Source: Panax quinquefolius
Lineage: Eukaryota > Streptophyta > Magnoliopsida > Apiales > Araliaceae
Assembly (NCBI GenBank): GCA_020205615.1
Contig: CM035165.1
Span: forward strand, 27,749,544 to 27,813,543
DNA: 64,000 nucleotides
Direction of reading: 5' to 3'
Shown: positions 36,668 to 47,879 of the stretch, piece after piece
Layout: each line of letters begins with the position of its first letter
How positions within the stretch are numbered: the stretch's first letter is position 1
The notes under the pieces: generated by a model
What the model was told of the DNA's origin: nothing
Databases searched by the model: none
Seen by the model: only the letters and a program-made list of their open reading frames with translations
Translations under genes and position numbers: made by a program

Positions 36668-36778
36668 CTGATGGGCTTCGGTAAGCCGTATTTTGGGCCT
36701 TCATTGGTCTTATATTAATTCCTTTTGTCCTGAACCGATGCCATTTATAGTTTCCTATTAAACCTCCTGTTTAATAGA

Positions 36779-36792
36779 AAACTAGGGGGCAA
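36779..36792 (+). other. Polypurine tract of the Tat element
   Basis: aaactagggggcaa immediately before the 3' LTR start tgttgaag at 36793. The ctagggggca form is common in Tat elements. Confidence 0.75.
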
Positions 36793-37405
36793 TGTTGAAG
36801 TCGTGATATTTCTCTATTGGTAGAATGGATTGGGCCTACATATTGATTAGTCCATTGGGTCTTCACTATTGGGTGTTGACATTATTGGATCTAGTCACTT
36901 TATTATCTTTGTTAAGTCCTTCTAATATCGACCAAATCGGTGGGTCGACCCATCATATATTTAAGTATTCACATCTTTCACCATTGATGATGACAAAGAT
37001 ATGGGTGAATCGATATCTTACATGGCATTAATAAGGATTGGACGGTTGGCCGGTGGACGAGGGGATGGGATTTCTCGCTTTTAAAATAACAACTTCTTAC
37101 GCCTCCTTCTTCAAATTATTGACTCGATTGTATGGCAACAGTGTCCTCATTAAATTAAGGATCGAAGGTTACCGTGAACAACGGCAATCATAAGTCGTAT
37201 GAGTCAGAAATATTTCTCTGTGTCCCGTGAGTATATCATGAAAGGAGGTCTTCACAAGCAGTGTACGCGTCTTCTGTATAATATTCTATAATCATTTATC
37301 ACACAAAGAATTATTATCTCTCTCAATACACTAGACATTACATATATTACATCCTCTATTAGGTTAACCTTGTGAACATGTATCTCGACTCTCACGCTTT
37401 GAGCT
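36793..37405 (+). repeat. 3' LTR of the Tat element, left part
   Basis: Matches the first five-sixths of the 5' LTR up to ctcacgctttgagct, where an unrelated reverse-oriented gypsy sequence begins. It also holds extra sequence relative to the 5' LTR around 37075-37240. Confidence 0.88.
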
Positions 37406-37600
37406 AAAACTTAACTTGTGGTATTTAATCTTCTAGGCTGTGAGATGCTCCTTCCTATCCAAAATCTCGATGAGCACCTCCCTATGTTTCTACTATCTCA
37501 TCCTGTGGCTCTAACTCAATAATCGCGGTTCGGGTCTTTCACATATTTATTTGGCATGACATGAAACACATTATGAACACGGCAATACGCCGAAACGAGT
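37406..37600 (-). pseudogene. Pol C-terminal remnant of the nested gypsy element
   Basis: The minus strand gives peptide pieces corresponding to the NVFH block after integrase, then a stretch with VIELEPQDEIVET and a chromodomain-like start. It aligns with 49035-49215 of the plus-strand gypsy element. Frameshifted and truncated at 37406. Confidence 0.6.
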
Positions 37601-38199
37601 CTCCTCGAGTTCTTCAAGCTCTTCCCACATTCCCTTGTTTATTCGAATTTTTGTATCTCACGAAGTTAACTACTTTACGTAATGGTGATTCGAGAATATC
37701 CTTCAACGATTCCGATAATAACCAACTAAGCCTCAAAAACTACGATTTCGATTATCAATTTAGGTTGTTCTCAATCGCCGACTCATATCCCAACCTCGAT
37801 AAGACGTCACAACGACACCTATACCGCTTACTTATCGCATCAATAATACGACGCCCCACAGAGCGCAGTGAATTCCACAAAGGAAGTCACAAGATAAAGG
37901 CTCAGCGTACCAAATTCTATAGTTGAATTTTTAACTCAAGTTCAATAGAGCTATTCGACATGAGATTTTAGAAATGAGTTTTGTAATCCGTTCAAAGTCG
38001 ATACAAAATTTAATATCACTGGGAGTAAGTTAACAATTCTTCAGAAATACGTCACGAAAAATCAATAACAACAAGAATATTATTCAACCGACAAGTGTTT
38101 TTATTCAAATCCATAACATGGACTAAGAAAACTTGACATCCGTAATAAACGAATGACTTCATGGCTGATATGAAAAGGTTAGCTCATTAAACATCTCTA

Positions 38200-38900
38200 A
38201 TAGAGAGAAAATTATAGGAGAATGAGATATCGACGATGCGCGTGTTTCAAACCTCTTTAAACATCCGTCCACATACGTTCCTCATTCTCCACCAAACGAG
38301 GTGTAAACCCGGATAACTCCGCAAACTTCGCTTTCAGTGATCGGGACACCGCTGGCTATTATTCGCCCAATCTAATAAACTCCACTTCCTTCATACCCAC
38401 GGATACTTTCAAGCGAAGTACTTGTCATTGAATCAAGCTTCAAACATCTCCCACGTATTACTCGAAATGGTATTTGAACGGGTACGCTTCACGCATTCCC
38501 ACCGCATCGCCTCGGCCACTAACATAAAAGTATGTAATGGAACTTTCGTTTTCACGCATCCCAAGACATCGAATATCTGCAATTGTTCAACCCATGTTTC
38601 CGCCACGATCGGATCTTTACCGCTTTCTCTAGTAATTCGTGGTCCCAACTCTCAAATCATCATCGCGGACCAATTCGTGAATCGCTATCATCTCCTCCTC
38701 GTATTTTTGAACACTAGTCTCCTCTGCATCCGATTTTGCACGAATCGCAAAGCTTCTAAACATCCTCGCTCATCATCCTCTCGGTGTTATTCACAGAGGT
38801 ATATTGCCATTTCATGTAACGCTCTCCTCGCTCAGTTAAGTAATGCATCATCCACGGCCTCATTTACACCACTATTAATATTCTCAATGATATTCAATTC
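38200..38900 (-). pseudogene. Broken gag of the nested gypsy element
   Basis: On the minus strand, starting near 38895, the sequence encodes a Ty3/gypsy gag. One frame at 38648-38433 reads MGPRITRESGKDPIVAETW then VEQLQIFDVLG, matching the LGPPEFKGKPDPIMAETWV block of the gag at 52113. Upstream is the acidic N-terminal region; downstream is the segment with HLVENE-like residues. The zinc knuckles, protease and reverse transcriptase are missing because of an internal deletion between about 37600 and 38200. Confidence 0.75.
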
Positions 38901-39075
38901 ATCGTCATAAAACAAGGGTTAATTAAGGAAATCAATCATAATATCCCTATATATCGACCAACTAACAAATAAGCTTAGGTAGGACACACTAGCTAAGGAT
39001 TTACTCATCTTCCCTCCTAGTTTTATTCCCCGATTCCGCTGCAGATCATATCCTAAGCTCGATAATAATAATTTG

Positions 39076-40756
39076 TGACGACCCCAAATCAAAGTCCATT
39101 CCATTCAACCCATTCTCGAGTCGCCAAATACACGGGTACAAAGAAACAACTACAACTTTATTATCACAACAAAAAACGCTGTCAGTTTAAATACAAATAT
39201 TATCTTCTGTATAATATTTATACTCAAATAAATCCTCATCACATTTATTGATACATTATTTTACAATAATGGTGAGGACTACTAAACAACTCCTCTAACC
39301 TTCATTCCACTTCCCATTGGTACTCAAGACTTACATTACGCCTCTTCACGAGAAGAAAATGAACAACAAGGAAAGGGGGTGAGCTCAACTAGCTCCAAGT
39401 AAAGAATGTTATGACTAAGATAATATACAACAAATTATCATAGTAGTTCCATCAGTGAAAAATCTGATAGAATACAATGTATAACAAGGTACAGATCAAT
39501 ATTCATAATGAAATAATAATTCATGTAAGCAAAGCGTAGAGAATGAAATCTACTTATAATCTATGAATTCAAACAATTCATCATCAATACGCTTTATCCC
39601 CCAGAATATCAATCAATATTCTTCTCTCAATCAAATATTCATCTTGCACTAGCACAAAGATATTCATCAATTCCAAACAATGTTCATCTCAACACCTTCG
39701 CTCATCTTCTTAACCACGGTGAAAGCCAAAGATATTCATCACCTATTATGTTCATTTAAACACTCGCTTCATCTTTGCACCAACCAAAGCCAAAAGATAT
39801 TCATCAATCACCATGTTCATTTAAACACACGCTTCATCTTTGCACTAAGGTGCCAAAGATATTCTTCGTGGAATCATTCATCTGATCATTAATGAAAGCT
39901 CAAAGATATTGTAATAATATCATCATTTAAGACCGAGGATGACGAAAATATTTAAAGAATCGAACCATTTGAAACAAAATGACAAGGATTAAGGATTAAG
40001 CCAGCATTTTGATTTATCCATGTCCAACAATACTTTCAAAAACAATCATAAGGTAAAATTCAAGAATAAATCAAAACAATACTACAATTATCAAAACTAA
40101 ATAAATCCGCATCATATATTTGCATTTGGGTAAAAAATTTTCAGTTTTCATATGAATAGCTTTTGATTCGTGAATTGAATAAATTACGTACATCACAAAA
40201 GATTAAATTCCATTGAAAAACATCTGCACGCATTTCATTTAAGAAGAATTTCGCTAATAAGAATTCTTCATCTTAATAGTTAAATCGTGAATAGTAATCC
40301 TGAATGTAACTTCATGAAAAATTGCCAATAATGTTAGTACTAAACTAATATTTCAAAGATAATTATTCAAATAATTAATATCATTCGATAATGAAAAATA
40401 ACATCCCTTACCTCAGCAAATCAAGCTAATTTCAAAGGATAATGAAACTTATATCCAATGCAAAGAATTGCAAATATCATCAATAAAAATAATAATATGT
40501 AGAAGAAAGAAGAAAACTTTGGTGGGTGTGATTATCAATTTAGTAGTATACTTAGCCCGGGCCAAGGGCATTTTAATTGCAACAAGGTATTTACTGCTAC
40601 TATGCCATTTGAAATAAAATCAGGCACATTTTCACCAAACAAGTAGCCCACTATTTCCTAGAATTTTCCACCAAAATCAATTACGATTCTCTCATTTGTG
40701 ACATAACTACTTACATGAGCAATATACCCAATAACCACAATTCAAACTCTAAAATC
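39076..40756 (-). repeat. 5' LTR of the nested gypsy element
   Basis: The right part (39076-40000) is the clear reverse complement of the end of the LTR at 43840-44597. It includes three or more ~65-bp repeats with atattcatc and gcacaaagatattcatc (about 39640-39900), which the plus-strand LTR also has near 43925-44060. The rest is increasingly diverged. The expected start tgtaagacccc is not found at 40756. Confidence 0.7.
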
Positions 40757-40863
40757 ATCCCCACGAACCCGCCATCAAGCTTTACGTGTCTTATCGTGTT
40801 TCTATGCGAGGATCGTAGGCGTCTTACGTGATTGAGACTTGGCAGAAGATCCTGGCGTTAACA
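40757..40863 (+). repeat. 3' LTR of the Tat element, right part
   Basis: atccccacgaacccgcc through ctggcgttaaca matches 33358-33468 of the 5' LTR. It is followed by the target duplication gaaat, which proves that the pieces at 36793 and here are one interrupted LTR. Confidence 0.9.
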
Positions 40864-40868
40864 GAAAT

Positions 40869-42033
40869 TATAAATAAATGATGTAAATATAATGACCAAA
40901 ACAATTTCAATATATAATAGATGAATTCATAGTCAAAGTTGATTATGAATATATTTTTCCTCAATTCATCTTACTAAGTTATTAATTAAAGGGTAGATCG
41001 CGTGGTTTAAAATTGCGTGCAAATGTGTAAACTCTTTGACAAATTAGAGTAAAATATATTTTTACTATATATAAATTTATAAATGAGAAATTTTTGTAAA
41101 AGGGAGATAGGAAGTACCAAAATAAAAAAAGAAATTGATAAATTCATAATAAAAATAATATTTTCACATGAAAACCGTCGCTATAGATCTTATAGCGACG
41201 ATATACATTTATAACGACCTTTTTATGCTGAAATATTAAAAAATGTTATGAAAATATCAAAAAATGTCCAATAAAAAGCTCTTTAGGTTAGGATATAAAA
41301 GCTTTAATGCAATAACAACTGTGCAGAGACAAGTGCCATGGGATTAACGGCAAGACCTGTGTTCACAAGCACGGAAACTCTCTTATGATCCACATCTTCT
41401 AACCTTCTCTCTTCATATTATATTTTAGGGGATAAATTAACTTTTGGCACCTGTACTGGGACACGACTTACAATTTGGTATCCGAAGTGAAAAAAGTTAC
41501 AAACTGGTGATTGAACTCGAAAAATATTATACTCCGTTAAATATTAGGGACACGACTTACAATTTGGTACCCGAAGTGAAAAAAGTTACAAACTGGTGAT
41601 TGTACTCAAAAATTTTTGTAATCTGGTGTTTGTACTTTCTAATTTTTAAATAATCGTTAAAATTGATCCAACGGGAGAGACAAACATACAGAGAGAGAAG
41701 CGAAGTCGACGCGAAGAAGATCCTCGATGTTTTGTTCCATCTTTTCTTGCCTCCCACATTCGCACCAGTGCTCCATAGTGGAACCGACTTGGGAACTCTG
41801 GTGTAATCCATTCATTTTTGTTGAATGAACTACAATCTTCTTCCCCTATTTCATTTACGATTCCACTCCAAGACGAGCTCATCCTTTCAATTAAACACTG
41901 AAAACCCTTTAATAAATATATGGGAACTAGTAATCAATGGAGAATCGAGACAAGAAGAATGAGAGAAGAAGAAGGACAGAAGAAGAGAACCCTAATTTTC
42001 AAACAGAATAAAGATGAAACCATACTGTTTAAC
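40869..42033. other. AT-rich intergenic DNA with small repeats
   Basis: No gene is recognised. It holds a short inverted repeat gtcgctata..tatagcgac (41177-41199) and a diverged 58-bp duplication with a period of 89 bp (41458-41515 and 41547-41605). Past it are weak open frames on the minus strand between 41646 and 41882. One of them (MSSSWSGIVNEIGEEDC...GALVRMWEARK) faintly recalls GRF-type zinc-finger proteins, but I do not call it. Confidence 0.4.
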
Positions 42034-44597
42034 TGTAAGACCCCAACTTATTATTAATGAAATTTAATTTTCTATTTTGAAATAGTAAGGGTTGATTTGA
42101 TTAATGTGGATAGTTATGGGTAAAATACGCAAATATTTCAAAATAAGCAAGTGGTTATAAAATATTCATTGTTGTCGAGGAATATTCGTTGGGTCGTGGA
42201 ATATTCTTCTTTGCCGGGGAATATTAAATGATTGACTGTAGATCTTTTTGTGGGCCCCATAACGAAAGCGATTGGATAAAGAAAACGACAAATATAAGTT
42301 GTTTAAAAATAACAAATAGTAGTTATTGCAATTATCAATTGTTAAAATACTCGGTGGTTAAAACACGATAGATACGGTATTGCACCAATTATTGATTCTT
42401 ACGTAAGAAGGCACTACTCAATAATGGTTACGATAATTCTTACCGTCAAAGATTTTATTGATTTAATAATTGTTGCCTTGATATTTTATATTCTTTGTTG
42501 TTTCAATAATTGTCATTACACAAAGTATTTTCATTATCGAAGCAATAATTCATATTATCTGAATAATATTATTAGATAACATTATTGGCAATGTCTAGAA
42601 AGTTACATCTAAGGAAAGATTTGGTCACCTAATCATTGCGGCCAAGAAGAGGAGAAATTCTTATTGGAAAGCCCCTCTTCACAGGAACCGCACGGTTGTC
42701 GATATTGTGATTACGTAATATTATTTGTGAATAATTAATTATTGATTCATATGATGAGGAAAATATTGATTTTATGTGGATATAGATGGAGAAAAATTTT
42801 AATGTGACAATTGTTGAAAATTGAAATTTTATCTTTTCTAATAAGATAATTCATTTAAATGTATTATTATATTTTAATAATATAATAATGGTGATATTTT
42901 ACAACGAATGTGGGATATATGAGTATACGAGGAGGAAGAGTATTTTTGTTGCAATAAGTGTTTAAAACATGTTAAACATGTCGGTGGACCCCATTTATCG
43001 ATTGAAATTTGATAATAGCTTGTAAAATCGCCTTGGTTTGTGGATTTGGTTGGCCAATTTTGTTTGGAATTTGGAAAAACTTTCTTCGTAAAGTTGTAGA
43101 GAATTGAATTTCCTATACAAAGTCAAGAGATTCGAATTTTCTAACAAAAGGGCTATTTATTATGAATTATTGAAGTTCTGAAGCTCCGAAATAATTGATT
43201 TTTGGAAGTTTTAATTATTTTTATTTAGAAAAACGTTTTTGTTGTTTATGGACATGTGTTAGGTGTTTGAGATCAGCTGGTAGGATGGCGTAGAAGATTT
43301 ATTATATATATTAATATTTTAATAAATTTTCTGCTTTGGTGTTCTAAGCATTTTCCTATAAATAGGTGTCTTGGGTTAGAATTGAAAATCACACGGCTGA
43401 AGTTTTTCTCTCTATATTATCGAGCGTATTCTTGTGAGTATTTTGAGTATTGCTATACTGATTGCAAGTTCAAGTCATAGCCTATATCCGGTGTTTCAGC
43501 TAGAAGTACTGATCTTTCGAAGTAAGGGATATTATTTTTTCGTAATGATATTATTTCTTCAATATCATTATGTTGAAATATTGATCTGAAGTTTTTATCA
43601 AATTTGGAACTTTTGGTGTGAGTTACTATTCACGATATCTGGCATTATTCACGATATCGACACTATTCACGAATACTAAGACTATTCATCGAAAAATGAA
43701 AAATTTTCTTTTCGTCTAAAATATCTATTCTGGATACTAGCTTTGATTGTATCCATGTTTTGATCATTCTTGAATTTTACACCACTATGATTATTTTTGA
43801 GGTATTTTTGGACGTGGATAAAACAAAGTACGAATCCTTAATCCTTAATCCTTGTCATTTTGTTTCATTGGATTCGTTTCTTTAAAAATTTTCATCATCC
43901 TCGGTCTTAAATGATGATATTATGGAATATCTTTTGGCTGTAGTGCAAAGATGAATGATTTTGAAGAATATCTTTGGCCAGTAGTGCAAAGATGAGCAGT
44001 GTTTAGATGAACATGACTAATGATGAATATCTTTGGCCTGTAGCAAAAAGATGAATATTTGATTCGGATATATATTGATTGATGTTACAAGGATAAAAGA
44101 TGAGCGATGAACTTTTAAATTCATACATAGAAGATAGTAGTTTGCATTCTCTACTTAACTCTTCTAATGAATTATTATTTCCACTTGAATATTGATTTAA
44201 AATTTGTTGTCTATTGTATTCTATTAGATTTTTCCTGTTGAAGACTAACGATAATTTGTTGTATATTATCTTAGTTATAATATTCTTTCTTGGGCTAGTT
44301 GAGCTCACCCTTTTCTTTTTTGTTCCATTTTTCTTCTCGGGAGGCGAGAATATAAGCGAAATGCAGCCGGGGTATGGAATGAAGGTTCTAGAGAGAGTTG
44401 TTTAGTAGTCCTCACCATTTTGTAAAATAATGTATCAATAAATGTGATGAGGATTTATTTTAGTATAGATATTATCAGAAGATAATATTTGTATTCAAAC
44501 TCACGCTTTTCTTGTTGTAATAATAAAGTTGTAGTTGTTTTACATACCATGTATTGACAACTCGAATGAGTGATGTATACCTATTTTGGGGGCGCCA
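42034..44597 (+). repeat. First LTR of the tandem gypsy element
   Basis: 2564 bp from tgtaagaccccaact to gggggcgcca. Nearly identical over its length to 49347-51923. It has an internal array near 43915-44060 of units with atctttggc..gtagtgcaaagatgaat. Confidence 0.93.
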
Positions 44598-44601
44598 CGG
44601 T

Positions 44602-44618
44602 TGGTATCGAGCTTAGGG
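44602..44618 (+). other. Primer-binding site, first copy
   Basis: tggtatcgagcttaggg, four bases after the LTR. It matches the methionine-tRNA-type tggtatcagagct with cag reduced to cg. The identical variant follows the second LTR at 51928. Confidence 0.7.
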
Positions 44619-44782
44619 ATATAATCTCCAAGGAGATCGGGGAATAGAACTAGGAGGGGAGACGAGTAAATCCTTCGCTAGTGTGTCCTACCTAAGCTTA
44701 TTTGTTAGTTGGTCAAGATATAGGGATATTATGTGATATATTGATTTCTTAATTAACCCTTGTTTTATGACAAGATTTGAGA

Positions 44783-46004
44783 ATGTCGATCGAGAATATT
44801 AACAATGGAAATGAGACCGTGGAGAGCCTTGTACTCACCAACGAGGAGAAACGCAACAGCAGTGGCAATGTTCCTCCCGTGAACAACACCAATTTGAGCG
44901 AGATGATGAACGAGGGATGTTTAGAAGCTTTTGCGATTCATGCAAAATCGCATTTGAGGAGACTCGTGTTCAAAATATAGGAGGAAATGATAGCAATTCA
45001 CGGGTTGTCACATGACCCAAGCGATTCAAAGAGTTGGGACCACGAATTTAAGGAAAGCGAGATCCGATCATGGCGTAAACACATGGGTCAAGCAAATTAC
45101 CAAGATATTCGATGTCTTGGGATGATGCGGAGAACAGAAGGTTCCATTCGCCACCTTTATGTTCCGTGGCGAGGCGGATCATTGGTGGGAGTCGTGAAGC
45201 GTACCCATCCACCGCTTTCAAAGATGTCTTGGGAGGCGTTCAGAAACTATTTAATGACAAATACTTTCACGAAAGTGTTCATTATATGAAGGAAGTGGAG
45301 TTCATCGATTAGAACAAAACAACATGGCAGTGTCTCAAAGACGAGGAAAAGTTTGCAGAGTTATCCGGGTTTGCACCTCATTTGGTGGAGAATAAGGAAC
45401 GATATGGCGGATGTTTCGAGAGGTTTGAAACCCTAAGATATCGACATTATCTCATTTCTCATAAATTTTCTCTTTATTAGGATGTTGTTAATAGGGCTCA
45501 ATTGTTAGAACGAGATAACGAGTATGTTCAATCGAGGACCATAACCGAGGATCGTACTCGGAGATATAGCGGTCAATGTAATAATGATAACCGGCGGAGA
45601 AAGAAACAGACGGACAAAATGGTAACCACTCGGTGGTAATCATGGCCATGAAAATAGAAGAAGCGAGTCGGGAGGAGATTTTAAAAGAGAAGATTTAACA
45701 ACGACCATGTGTGAAGGCAGCGGTCTGGCAGAAGAATCGGGTTCTAAGGAGGAGAAACGACCACCGGTTATATGCTATAAATGCGGAAAGAGGACATATC
45801 GGTCAAACTGTCCACAACAGTTCAAGGTATGCTATAATTATGGAAAGGAAGGACATATCACTCGAGATTATGCAGTAGCGAAACCTAGTTCAATGAGGGA
45901 CGGTGACTCAAAAGATCATCCCAAAAAGTCAAAGTCAACGATTCCTGGAAGAGCGTTTGTTGATTTGGTCAAAATCGAGGAACCCAAACGAGGTGATCAC
46001 GGGT
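44783..46004 (+). pseudogene. Broken gag of the tandem gypsy element, first copy
   Basis: The likely start is the ATG at 44783 (MSIENINNGNETVE). Matching blocks in shifting frames include the QFKELGPPEF region near 45040, FDVLG near 45105 and ATFMF near 45150. A region near 45350-45470 contains the HLVENE-type segment. A nucleocapsid part at 45707-46006 has two zinc-knuckle remnants. The first (CYKCGKRTYRSNC) has lost its histidine. The second (CYNYGKEGHITRDY) has two cysteines changed to tyrosine. Gag would form the cytoplasmic particle; this copy cannot. Confidence 0.82.
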
Positions 46005-46330
46005 AAGCTATTTATAAATTCTTGCGAAGTTTGTACCTTACTTGATACGGTGTTACCCATTCATTTATCTCTCCTGCAAGTGCTCAACGTTTAAACTTGA
46101 CTCAGGAGAAATTAGACTTTGATCTATCTGTGGAAAAACTCCGTTAGGAGAAACTTTCACCACATCCACTATTTATAAATCTTGTTTGATTCAAGTTGGC
46201 ACCATCACCTTACTGTTGACCTTATCTCTTTAAAGATACTTGCTTTTGATGTGATTTTAGGGATTGATTGGTTAACTACTCATCATGCCAAAATTGATTG
46301 TTTTCGTAAGGTTGTTAGTTTTCATATTCT
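46005..46330 (+). pseudogene. Protease remnant of the gypsy pol
   Basis: Plus-strand peptides with a SCEVCTLLD start and a later FDVILGIDWLTTHHAKIDC block (46245-46310). They match the retropepsin part of gypsy pol; the second block is its conserved GMDWL-type C-terminal motif. The catalytic DSGA motif is degraded near 46040-46055, and stops lie between the blocks. Confidence 0.65.
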
Positions 46331-46559
46331 AACCAACCTGTTTATTTAATTCAAGCAATTAAACCATTAAAATCAATCAACGTCATATCTAATCATAAAA
46401 GCTATTCGTTTATTGAAAAATGGATGTCAAGCTTTCTTAGCCCATGTTATGGATTTGAATAAAGACACGTCAAATTTGAATAATATTCTGTTGTTATTGA
46501 TTTTCCGACGTATTTCTGAAGAACTTCCGGTCTACCCCGTAACGTGAAGTTGAATTCTT

Positions 46560-47830
46560 TATTGATCTTGAACTGGTACAAAGCCCATTTCTAAAACCCC
46601 ATATCGAATGGCTCTATTGAACTTGGGAGTTAAAGGTCCAACTACAGAATTGTTGGACATCGGTTTCATTCGATCTAGTACATCTCCTTGGGATGCTCTG
46701 TTTTATTCAGTAAAGAAGAAAGGCGGGAGTATGCGACTTTGTATTGACTATCGGGAATTGAACCATATCACCATCAAGAATAGGTATCCTCTACCTCGTA
46801 TTGATGACTTGTTTGACCGATTGCAAGGGCACAATTCTTTTCAAAAATCGATCTTCGATTCGGATATCATCGGTGAAGATTAGAGGCGAGGATATTCCAA
46901 AGGCGCCTTGAGAACTTCGGTATGGGCATTATGAATTCTTAGTCATGTCTTTCGGACTAACTAATGCTCCTCATGGCTTTCATGGATATGATGAACCGAG
47001 TATTCAAGGAATATTTGGATCGATTCGTTGTTGTTTTATTGATGACATTCTCATATATTCCAAAAGTCGTGAAGATCATGAGCACCATTTGAAGCTGGTA
47101 CTCCAAAGGCTTCCTGAAAACAAACTATATGCCAAATTGAAGAAATGCGAGTTCTGGCTTGAGGAAGTAGCATTCCTTGGGCATGTGGTGTCAAAACATG
47201 GAGTATCCATGGACCCGGCGAAGATTGAAGCAATACAAAGTTGGGAGCAACCAAAGTCGGTGACCGAAGTACGTAGCTTTCTGGGTCTAGCTGGTTATTA
47301 TCGAAGATTCGTGGAAGGGTTTTCTCGAATCGCTACTCCATTAACTCAGCTAACTCGAAAGGATACAAAATTCGTTTGGAGCGAAGAATGCGAGAAGGGT
47401 TTCAAGAGCTTAAGAGGAGACTTATTTTGCACATGTTCTAACAATACCATCCGGGTTTGGATGGATTTGTTATCTCTGATGATGCTTCGTGCAAAGGGTT
47501 AGGATGTGTTCTCATGCAATGTGGGAAAGTCATAGCCTATGCCTCGCGACAACTTAAAGAGTATGAGAGGAATTATCCTACTCATGATCTAGAGTTAGCA
47601 AAGTGATCGTTCAGCGCTAAAGATATGGAGGCACTATCTATATGGGAGAAAGTGGAGATATATTCGGACCATAAAAGCCTTAAATATTTCTTCACTCAAA
47701 AAAGAACTCAACACGCGCAATGACGTTGGCTCGAGCTATTGAAAGACTATGACCACACTATTCAATACCATCCCGGTAGTTTAACGTGGTAGGCGACGCG
47801 TTGAGTAGAAGATCATATGCGGGAATGAGT
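46560..47830 (+). pseudogene. Gypsy reverse transcriptase and RNase H, frameshifted
   Basis: The first open part (46608-46883) carries the RT start with [15 protein letters not shown], then [20 protein letters not shown]. After a break, 46945-47502 holds MSFGLTNAPHGF, the catalytic FIDDILIYSKS, HHLKLVLQRL, FLGHVVSKHGV and VRSFLGLAGYYRRFVEGFS. RNase H pieces follow to about 47830 ([21 protein letters not shown] near 47530-47600, SDHKSLKYFFTQK near 47665-47700). The breaks lie around 46884, 47503 and 47605. In intact copies this enzyme copies the RNA into cDNA. The DD pair is preserved. High similarity to the Del/Tekay family is from memory. Confidence 0.88.
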
Positions 47831-47879
47831 GCGATGATGTCAAGTATACGCGATAGAGCCAACTTTAATAGAAAAAGTT

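Larger units (their letters stand above)
37406..40756 (-). mobile_element. Chromovirus-type Ty3/gypsy fragment nested in the Tat 3' LTR
   Basis: The minus strand is related to the gypsy element at 42034-53344. From right to left it has an LTR (about 39076-40756), primer site, gag, a large internal deletion, and the pol C-terminus with chromodomain-like end. The left boundary lies inside that chromodomain region, so the 3' LTR is missing. No target duplication is seen (gagct versus aaatc). The LTR is about 1.7 kb and diverged from the 2.56-kb LTRs at 42034, so this is an older or separate subfamily. Confidence 0.8.
32875..40863 (+). mobile_element. Tat-lineage Ty3/gypsy retrotransposon, internally deleted and invaded by another gypsy element
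   Basis: Flanked by the target duplication gaaat (32870-32874 and 40864-40868). The 5' LTR is 594 bp. The 3' LTR is split into 36793-37405 and 40757-40863 by a reverse-oriented gypsy fragment. After the 5' LTR comes tggcgctagaaggaggg, a primer-binding site typical of Tat/Athila-type plant gypsy elements. Before the 3' LTR lies ctagggggcaa. Between them are a gag start, a piece of the pol region before integrase, and a long 3' region with an antisense frame. Most of pol (protease, reverse transcriptase, integrase core) is deleted. Confidence 0.9.

Noticed and set aside
38422..38910. 162-codon plus-strand frame
   Set aside because: It is the complement of a minus-strand gypsy gag with recognisable blocks. 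The plus-strand peptide has no family features.
41177..41199. Transcription terminator or regulatory hairpin (gtcgctata..tatagcgac)
   Set aside because: A bacterial-style terminator makes no sense here. Such agcgac palindromes occur in plant CACTA-type repeats, and no ends were found to call one.
41646..41882. GRF zinc-finger-like fragment on the minus strand
   Set aside because: The resemblance is faint, key cysteines are not visible, and there is no supporting context.
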